Source: Maratus speciosus
Lineage: Eukaryota; Arthropoda; Arachnida; Araneae; Salticidae
Direction of reading: 5' to 3'
Assembly (NCBI GenBank): GCA_963932465.1
Contig: OZ010791.1
Span: forward strand, 320,288,283-320,352,282
DNA: 64,000 bases
The notes below the pieces were generated by a model. The model did no database searches and had not been told where the DNA came from. It saw only the letters and a list, made by a program, of their open reading frames with translations. This document shows, piece after piece, positions 56,864-64,000 of the stretch (position 1 is the stretch's first letter; each line of letters starts with the position of its first letter). A program made the position numbers and the translations under genes.

Positions 56864-58477
56864 TATATTATATGAAAAAAGGTTTTTTTCCATGTAATTT
56901 TGTCTGCGTTCCATCCCCTACAAATTGAATTAAAAGAACTTAAAAAAAAAATACGTGCTTTATTTCGATTAATTGATATGATACAGATCTCTAAGTATAC
57001 TTCTTTTTGTAGAAATATGCTAAATAACTACTTTTGTACCTTAAATTTAGAAGTTAAAAGTTTTTCCACAACTGTGTTTAATATTTTCATTCGCATTTAT
57101 GTTTATTTATATTGTTATAAGCAATGCATTAACGCATAAAAACTGGCTTCAGAAGATATTTATCAAAATAAATGCAAAGTGGGCAAATTTTACAAACAAA
57201 ATCGAAATTCTTGTTTCTCATTTTTAAATTTACTGTCCAAACATCTTGAAAGTTTTTATTTTATGTGAAGCTGAGAAATGCTGTCATAATTTTGCTGCCA
57301 TAATTTGTTTTTTCTATTCTTTTAAAACTTTAATGCTTATGGTAATTTATAAGTCAGGTTTAAGTGTAGTTCGAAATAAAGTAAAAAGACGTATACTTAT
57401 ATTTATTTCAGCACTCTAAATCACCTAAAGAAGAGCTTTCAGTCAACTAGTTTTTTTTTAATATATGTTTAATTAAACATGATATTATTCAAAGTATTTT
57501 TGCTCTCATTTAACACGGTCGTACAGCGATTTATTTAAAACATTTAGTATCATTCCCAGAAAATGTCTTCCAGGAACGAAGTATACCTTGTAATTTTAAC
57601 CATGAAGAAGCATGCTAACGTGTTATTAAATTATCTTACATTGTAATAAAAAGATATATATGTTTCTCAATCTAACTCTTATCTTTATTAAGGCTCATGA
57701 GAATATAATAAAATGTCCTTCAACTTACCCGCGATTCCGAAGAGCGTTTTTCTATCTTATCCCTCTAAAACCAACAGATTTTCGAAATTTAAAGAAACAT
57801 TTCTCAAACAATAGTTTTTCTTCATGGCCGCACTTTTTGGAAATGTTTTTTCAAGAAATTTTTGTAGTGTATAATTCAGTTTTCTCTACACGGAATATCG
57901 GTTTATGGAACTCTATCAACTATCAAGTAAACGTATTCAGCTTCTTTTCTTTTTCAGCTGTAAAATGAAATTTAAACATACAAGAGTAACAAAGTGTTGT
58001 TAATTTTTATGATAAGGTTAACGCTATTAAATTTATAATATTAAGCCAAATCTGTTAATTTATCATATTTATCGAAGATGAAAATGTTTACCTAAAAATT
58101 GATGGAATCAAACAAAATGATATTTCTTTTGGAGAAAGCTAATTAATAAACTGCAAAAATACTTGGAACCGTTTCTTAAAATTACGGGTATCAAAAGACA
58201 GTTTTGTTTTAGAAATGCTTTAAATCTCGGACATTCATTGATTTCTGAGATTTTTGACGATAAAGAACACATTTTTTAATGATAACATGGAATAAGTTAT
58301 ATTATTTTAGATTAAGATTAGATATTAGTTTAGGAAATATAGTACTAACTAGAGGTGAGACATTTTCCCATGTACTTTTGTTAAAGCTGAAGAATTTTTA
58401 TTTTTTTTACTCTGTATTATATTTTTTTAGTAATATTTTAATTTCAAAATCAAGTGAATGTTGTCTATACTTTTCAG
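56864..58477. other. AT-rich sequence upstream of the CUB exon
   Basis: Presumably intron of the CUB gene near its right end. I found no further exon; the open frames at 56,900-57,139 and 57,660-57,968 lack motifs. Confidence 0.4.
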
Positions 58478-58875
58478 AAGATGAACACTGCAACAGGACT
58501 GTTGACATTTATCAGGCTGTATCAAGTCCACCTGTAACCGATGAAAACAGAAATCGACCACTTCATTGCTCCTATAGAATTAGAGTTCGTCCAGCAAGAA
58601 ACGATTGGGTCGTTTTTGTGAGATTTACAAGATTCCGAGTGGGAGAACCGGATGAGAACAGGCGTAAATGTTTAGGTGGTTATGTTCAAATCATTGACGG
58701 CTACCGGGACTCTAATCACAGCAACAAAGAAGATCCGGGTTTTTACTGCGGAGAAATTGACTCACCGAAAACTTTTGTATCAGAAACACCTCATGTTAAA
58801 ATTGTTTTACACATTGATCGGTACAGCCATGATACTTTTTTACAATTTGATGCTAATGTTGAACAGCAACAAGAG
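58478..58875 (+). CDS. CUB-domain protein, exon encoding a first CUB domain
   Basis: Internal exon with acceptor TGTCTATACTTTTCAG|AA and donor AAGAG|GTAAAT, 398 bases, start phase 1, end phase 0. It encodes DEHCNRTVDIYQAVS, then LHCSYRIRVRPARNDWVVFV, RFTRFRVGEPDE, CLGGYVQIIDGYRD, GFYCGEIDSPKTFVSET and LHIDRYSHDTFLQFDANVEQ. Paired Cys, aromatic beta-strand pattern and a G-Y-xx-I-DG core are those of a CUB domain (extracellular, about 110 residues, protein binding, often Ca2+-dependent). The next exons continue in frame. The frame upstream of the acceptor is intron. Order and linker resemble, from memory, arthropod suppressor-of-lurcher (SOL-1)-like proteins, which act with glutamate receptors; I hold that loosely. 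Confidence 0.88.
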
Positions 58876-60104
58876 GTAAATATATTATTGTGATTATTGT
58901 TTTTATTTAAATGACCAGTAACCACTTAATAAGTTATCCTGTGTTAATTCCAGAAAAACTCTTCAAAACAAACTTCTCAAGTTAAAATGGACAAAACATA
59001 ACATGCAATTTTTTTTTTTCCATTTTTGAATTTTTGATTTACCAATTATTTATATATATATATATATATTTTTTTTTTACAACATTAAAAAAAATGTTTC
59101 CGTTTTATAAAAATATTTTTAATATTTTTTAAATTGAAAAAATAATGATTACGATAGTGATTTGGAAATAGATGGTAATTTTCATTTTATTAGTGAAAAT
59201 AGTAAAAAAAGAAAGTTATTTACCATTAATTTTGTGACAATGGTTGGCAGGATACTTTATGAATTGTTGCTCTTACTTGGGATTTCATAGTAAGAAAGGA
59301 TACTTTTTACAAATAAAGTATGCTAGAAAGTGATTACAAAAGTTGTTCACTTCTACTGAATTACGCAATAAGCTTTAAATTTATAATTGCATCATTTGTC
59401 GATAACTATTGATTTTAATGTCTATTGTCAACTAATAATTGTGCATGTTATACATATTTTTTTTTGCTTGAAACTTTCTTAGCACATCTTCCACAATTCC
59501 ACAAATTCCGCGGTGGCAAACATGCGAAACAGATTTGTCTTGATAAACCATTTTTTTATTTATTTTACACTTATTTCTGAATAACTATTTAAATAAATCC
59601 TGCAATTTCGTTAATTATTCTTTTTGTTGGCTAAACCCTTTTTCAGTTTCCATTTTAAGACAATTTATAGTATAGAAAATTTCTCATGAATACTTATCGA
59701 TATACAAAACTCTCCATAATGGAATGGTGCACCATATTTATGCAGCTTGTACATTAATGAATGGTTTTTAGTGTTTTGGAATGTTTCCAATTGTATATTG
59801 TATTTATCCTACTTTTCTAGCGAAATTTACTTTTAAATTGTTTTTTACTTGAATATTTTTAAGTATAAAATATTTACCTAAATAAGAACTGAGAAAAAAC
59901 TATCACTCATCACATTCATATGCATGTTTCATAACGGGGACTTTATTGGCGCAGCAAGCGTCTGCCATTAAACCCCAATCAACCAACCATAACAAAGACA
60001 AAGCAAAGATTTCAATATATTGTACAAATATGTCTGTATATTTAAGGGCATTCAAAACTTATCTCATTGTTTTTATTGCTTAATTTCTTTCCTTAAAATG
60101 ACAG
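58876..60104 (+). other. intron of the CUB gene
   Basis: GTAAAT...ACAG, 1,229 bases, AT-rich, with a short (TA)n at about 59,050-59,069. No embedded element recognised. Confidence 0.8.
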
Positions 60105-60253
60105 GTGCATGCAAGATATGGGCAGTACGCACAACTGTATCCACACAGAAGAGGTACTGCTGTACCTGGTTCATACTGTGAGAGAACATTTCACGGATGT
60201 GCGCCTACAAGATGTTTTGTACAATCACCAGGATTTCCCGGAATATATCCTAG
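60105..60253 (+). CDS. CUB-domain protein, exon encoding linker and start of second CUB
   Basis: Acceptor TTTCCTTAAAATGACAG|GT and donor CCTAG|GTAAAT, 149 bases, start phase 0, end phase 2. It encodes VHARYGQYAQLYPHRRGTA, VPGSYCERTFHGCAPTR and CFVQSPGFPGIYPR. C-x-SPGFPG-YP is the classic opening of a CUB domain. The last codon is split (AG|G, Arg) and completed by the next exon to read YPRNLHCRY. The Cys-containing linker (SYCERTFHGC) likely forms its own disulphide. Confidence 0.9.
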
Positions 60254-62502
60254 GTAAATCAATTGAAATATCAAGTTACTATAAATCATAAAACATAAAT
60301 ATTTAAATGAATATTTAAATGAATATTCTGTTACTTTAGTGGTGCACTTTTTTTATTAATCTAAACTTTTAAATGAAATTATCGAAAGAAATTTCATAAG
60401 TATGTTTATTTTGCTTAGCATTCTATGAAACTATTTTCCTAATGGTTGGCATGTTTTGTATAGCAAAACTTAGGTTTGATGCTTTGGTATGTATCAGGAA
60501 AAAGATTTCGAGTACAGATAAATAATTCTTTTATCTATATGCAATACGATGTAAATCAGAATAACGATTTTTATTTCGGTTTTACTTTATTCTGTAAATC
60601 TGTTCATTATATTCTTACGCAGTATTTTGTTAACACATTTATTTATCTACAGATGAAACAGATAACCGAATAAGCAAAAATATACATTCGAAGATTAAAT
60701 TTATGTAGAACACTTGAAGATAGTTAGCTTAGTAGCAAAAAGTAGTTAGTTCAAAGAATAGCATTTATGTGAAAAAGAAACCGGGGGGGAGGAATGCTTG
60801 ACTATCCAAGAAGTAGCCAAAGAGGCAGGCCACTTTATTGCTGCCACCCCACTTGGATGTCATGTGATCAAGGTGTTTTCCATGAAATGTCGAAGAGCCA
60901 TCAGGTTGATCAATGCAGGTTGAAATAAAGTGAATATTAGTGTAATACCGCGGTCTGATTTTTCGTTGGTCAGTATAGACATATTCAGTATAGAAATATT
61001 CAGAATTCTGCTCCTAAAGGTCTATTGTTTCGCTAAAATTCTCGAAATTCTATTAATATCTCCTTACGCATTATTTTGTTAACATTTAAACTAAACTCTG
61101 TCAAATTTCATGAATTAACCCTTTCAAGGGCGGTTGTAGTTTCACGAATCCACTTAACTTTAATTCCCAAATTCCACAATTGCACCACAATCATGGTGAA
61201 AAATTTTCCGTTTATTATGTATGTGAAGTGTAGCGTATTTCTTATGTCTAAATAAATTTGTTCATAAATTACGATGTGATTCATTAACTTCAACATTTTA
61301 GCAACGGAAGAACTTTGCCCCTGAAAGAGTTAAAGAAGAATAATTTAAATTTGAAAATAGTATTCATTGAGAATATATGCCTTTTAGAAGACCACACGAA
61401 GCAAATTGACAAACTGAAAGTAAACAGGACAAATAAACAGATAATATATATTGGTTTGAATAGATATTAAATAATTAAAAAAAGAATTACAGAGCGTGGC
61501 CACAAACACACAGAACGATGAAAGTTTTTTATTAAATACTTTAAATTGGTTGAATATCTGCTTATTCGACATTTTGTTAACATTGTTATTCATTAACCAT
61601 TAAAACTGATGCTTCGAACAATCAAATATTTCAATGTGAAATCTGAATACATAAAAGTGTTTTAAATTATTATAAGAATTTTGGCTCAAGATCATACAAT
61701 TTTAGCAGAAGTTCAGATGAATTTCAGTTGAAATACAGCAAAAAAAAGTGCAAATAAAAAATAATAGGCTATTTATCTTAATAGAATAATAAATAGGAAA
61801 ATAATAAAAATTAAGAAAATTAGTCGTAAACTTACTTGAAATAATTTAAGAAAAAAAAATACATTTTGTTTTAAATTAAACTTTAACTAAATCTAATTTT
61901 TATTTTAATAATTTCGGATGTAAAGTTAATATAACACATTCTTTGAACACATATAATGGCATAATAGATAATAAACAAAACATTTTTTTAATTAATTATT
62001 TATGGGGTAGTTCTAAGAAATGTTTGTCACAGAAATTGTGAGTTTCCGGGTAAAGCAGAAAGATCAAAGAACTTAAACACGTTCCCAAGGATAACCAAAT
62101 GGCAGGATATACTATGCTGATGAACAGATAGGCCGCGCGAGTACCTATTGAAAAAACGAAAATGCTGAAGATCTCAAAATTTATTCTAAAATGCCGTTCA
62201 AATATTTTCTTTTTATCTTATATATTCCCCAAACATGAAAAGCACTTTAACATTCAGCGAATTTTTTTTTTACCCTTTTTCTTTATAAACGCTTTTTTTA
62301 TATAATACTTTATTAATGCATATTTTTAACTATTTAAAATACTATTTAAAATATTACTGAAAGTATATTTTCGAATTCTCTCATTTTCTCAAATTCTAAA
62401 TAACTTTTTTTTCATGACTTCATACCAGATGTATAAAAGATTATTTTTTTTCAAATTACTTTATGTTAATATGATAACATTTTCTTCATTTACCTAAATT
62501 AG
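60254..62502 (+). other. intron of the CUB gene
   Basis: GTAAAT...TTAG, 2,249 bases, AT-rich. It contains a TTAA-flanked MITE (61,119-61,329) and a non-coding GC-richer stretch at about 60,780-60,930. Confidence 0.8.
61119..61329. mobile_element. piggyBac-type MITE in a CUB-gene intron
   Basis: TTAA lies at 61,115-61,118 and 61,330-61,333. The left end is CCCTTTCAAGGGCGG and the right end inverted is CTCTTTCAGGGGCAAAG. Similarity extends only about 15 bases, so the family is old or has short ends. Confidence 0.6.
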
Positions 62503-62711
62503 GAATCTTCACTGTCGATACTCTCTGGTAGTGACTCGCAGTGTAGTTGCTCTTGATCTGAACTCATTTGACGTGGACGGCTTACGCTGCGATAACCTGC
62601 TGTTGTGTTTCCCAAGACCGCTTACCAAAGACCCAGCAGATTGTCCTTATGATCGAGTAAAAATTTATGATGGTCCAAATGAAGACAGCCCCCTGATAGT
62701 TACATTATGCG
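62503..62711 (+). CDS. CUB-domain protein, exon encoding most of second CUB
   Basis: Acceptor TTTACCTAAATTAG|GA and donor TATGCG|GTAAAA, 209 bases, start phase 2, end phase 1. It encodes NLHCRYSLVVTRSVVALDL, NSFDVDGLRCDNLLLC and DCPYDRVKIYDGPNEDSPL, ending IVTLCG. CPYD-V-IYDGPNE-SP-I-TLCG is the central CUB motif (acidic residues of the Ca2+ site). The last part of the domain must lie in a later exon beyond the Tc1 copy downstream. The open frame that continues past 62,711 is intron and transposon. Confidence 0.9.
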
Positions 62712-62778
62712 GTAAAACTTATATATTTACTTTTAGGTATTCCCATGTCGCCAGTAAAAACAATATACTATATATATA

Positions 62779-64000
62779 CACTGACGGAAAAAAAAAATTC
62801 CAAAACGAAGAAAGACTTGTGTTAGATACACGAAATTTGGTAGGCGTGTTTATACATCTGAAATATGACATCGATTCAAATTTCGCGCTTCGCGCATAAG
62901 TGTGGCGCTAGTAGCGTCACTGAGAACTTGCAACTCAGGTTTGCTTTAAATGCGTGCTGTCACGTTCGTGAGCGTTATTTATCTTCGGAATTTGACTTAT
63001 TGAATTGATGTTAGCCAAGAATGCCTTTTAAAAGACGAAGAAGCCATTATCAACAGCTCACCGAGTTGGAAAGAGGTCGTATAATAGGGCTACGAGAAGG
63101 TGAATTTTCTTTCTGCTATATTGCAGAAAGACTTTTCCGGAATTTATCCACTGTGCATGATTATTGGGTGCAGTGGTCAAGGTATGGTACTGCCTCAAGT
63201 AGACCGGGTTCCGGGTGGCCACTTGGCACTACTGAGAGGGAAGACCGCCGTATTCGGCGTATGGCTGAGGCGCATTGTACAGCGTCTGCGGCAGAAATTC
63301 GAGCTGCAGTTAGTACCACGATGACACAACAAACTGTCAGAAATCGGTTACTTCAAGGACATCTCCGAGTCAGGCACCCTGTAGCGTGCATTTCACTGAC
63401 TTCAAGCCATTGCCGTTTGCGACGCCAGTGCTGTCAAACCACAGCTCATTGGAGGACAGAATGGAGATTTGTTGTGTTTTCCGATGAAAGTAGGTTCAGC
63501 CTTGGTGCTAGTGATGGCCGTCTGTTGGTCAGAAGGAGGCCATGAGAACGCCTGAAAACAAACTGCCTGCGGCCTAGACACACTGGACCTACACCTGGAG
63601 TCAGGGTCTGGCAGCAATTTCTCTATGACAGCAGGGCCACTGTCCTGGTTATCCCAAACACACTGATTGCAAATTTGTACGTCAGTCTAGTAATTGAACC
63701 TGTAGTGATGCCTTTCATGAACAGAATTCAAGGGGGAGTTTTCCAACAGGAAAACGCTCGCCCTCATACTGCTGTTGTAACGCATCGTGCTCTACAGAGT
63801 GTCGACATGCTACCTTGATCTGCAAGATCACCAGATCTGTCTCCCATTGAGCACGTATGAATTATATCATTAGAAGATAACTCCAGCATCATCCACAGCC
63901 AGCACTGACCGTCCTAGTATTGACACAACAAATACAACAAGCATGGAACTCCATACCACAAAGTGACATTCGGCACCTGTATGACACAAATGAACGTTTT
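62779..64000 (+). mobile_element. Tc1-family transposon, right end outside the window
   Basis: It starts CACTGACGGAAAAAAAAAAT at 62,779 after a TA (62,777-62,778). It sits in the intron 68 bases after the CUB exon donor and in the same orientation as the gene. It carries a transposase reading frame from 63,021 and runs off the window before its right inverted repeat. Confidence 0.85.
63021..64000 (+). pseudogene. Tc1-type (DD34E) transposase, several nonsense changes
   Basis: The frame opens MPFKRRRSHYQQLTELERGR, with paired-like HTH (IAERLFRNLSTVHDYW), an AT-hook-like RPGSGWPLGTTE, a second HTH (TASAAEIRAAVSTTM) and then VVFSDESRFSLGAS (first Asp). A TGA at 63,543 follows RRRP; the same frame then resumes with RPRHTGPTPGV and GGVFQQENARPHTAV, where the second catalytic Asp reads Glu (family: QQDNARPH). 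It continues with DLSPIEHV (Glu). Further TGA stops lie at 63,816 and 63,858, followed by a frame change into AWNSIPQSDIRHLYDT. At least three stops, a frameshift and the Asp-to-Glu change make it inactive, although overall sequence is well kept. Confidence 0.9.

Noticed and set aside
1..64000. A bacterial or phage-type gene cluster or defence system
   Set aside because: AT-rich eukaryotic DNA with introns, TA- and TTAA-flanked transposons and no operon-like gene packing.

Overview
This is a gene-poor, strongly AT-rich animal nuclear window. Exons have GT..AG boundaries, introns are over 1 kb, and the rest is mostly dispersed and nested transposable elements. The set of elements (Tc1, a DD41D mariner relative, Tigger/pogo, piggyBac-type TTAA elements, a Helitron, a Penelope-like element with hammerhead ribozymes, a Jockey-type LINE, tRNA-headed repeats) fits an arthropod. 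The Tc1 copy at 62.8-64 kb looks most like those I associate with spiders, so I infer a chelicerate, probably a spider. Nothing in the sequence proves this.

Host genes. Three consecutive exons on the + strand (58,478-58,875, 60,105-60,253, 62,503-62,711) join in frame (phases 0 and 2). They encode one CUB domain, a linker and most of a second CUB domain of a secreted or membrane protein, perhaps related to the suppressor-of-lurcher (SOL-1) family. Both ends of this gene lie outside what I can see. One isolated, unidentified exon-like ORF lies on the - strand at 21,830-22,100. I found no other convincing host exon, real tRNA, rRNA or CRISPR array.

Layout. 0.5-3.9 kb: a TIR element with a 327-bp satellite inside. 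7.0-8.5 kb: a dead Tc1. 9.7 kb: a GTGAC-motif array. 10.6-10.9 kb: a palindrome with two tRNA-like arms. 11.3-12.8 kb: a non-coding TIR element. 13.8-15.4 kb: a foldback of tandem units around a smaller palindrome. 16-16.8 kb: a MITE-like element. 18.3 kb: a piggyBac transposase scrap. 18.7-19.6 kb: a dispersed repeat. 23 kb: a second GTGAC array and a TTAA MITE. 25.35-26.75 kb: a 1.4-kb nearly perfect palindrome of two Penelope-like 3' ends. 28.8-29.2 kb: a foldback MITE. 28 and 31.7 kb: a diverged duplication. 32.7-35.2 kb: a Tc1 interrupted by a LINE. 35.5-36.7 kb: a Tigger/pogo. 38.6-40.1 kb: a long inverted repeat. 40.6-45.3 kb: a second copy of the 18.7-kb repeat, split by a 3.8-kb Helitron. 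46.1-48.8 kb: a DD41D transposon with 628-bp near-identical inverted repeats and an uninterrupted transposase. 51.5-53.9 kb: a palindrome, a decayed Penelope-like copy and a second tRNA-armed palindrome. 55.4-56.9 kb: a TIR element with a TTAA MITE inside. 58-64 kb: the CUB gene, with a Tc1 starting 68 bases after its last visible splice donor.

I found no gene cluster that looks like a new biochemical system. The unusual content is element architecture: termini within termini, head-to-head ribozyme-bearing retroelement ends, tRNA-promoter palindromes, and a Helitron whose exact pre-insertion site is preserved in a paralogous repeat in the same window. All element boundaries and similarities were read by eye.
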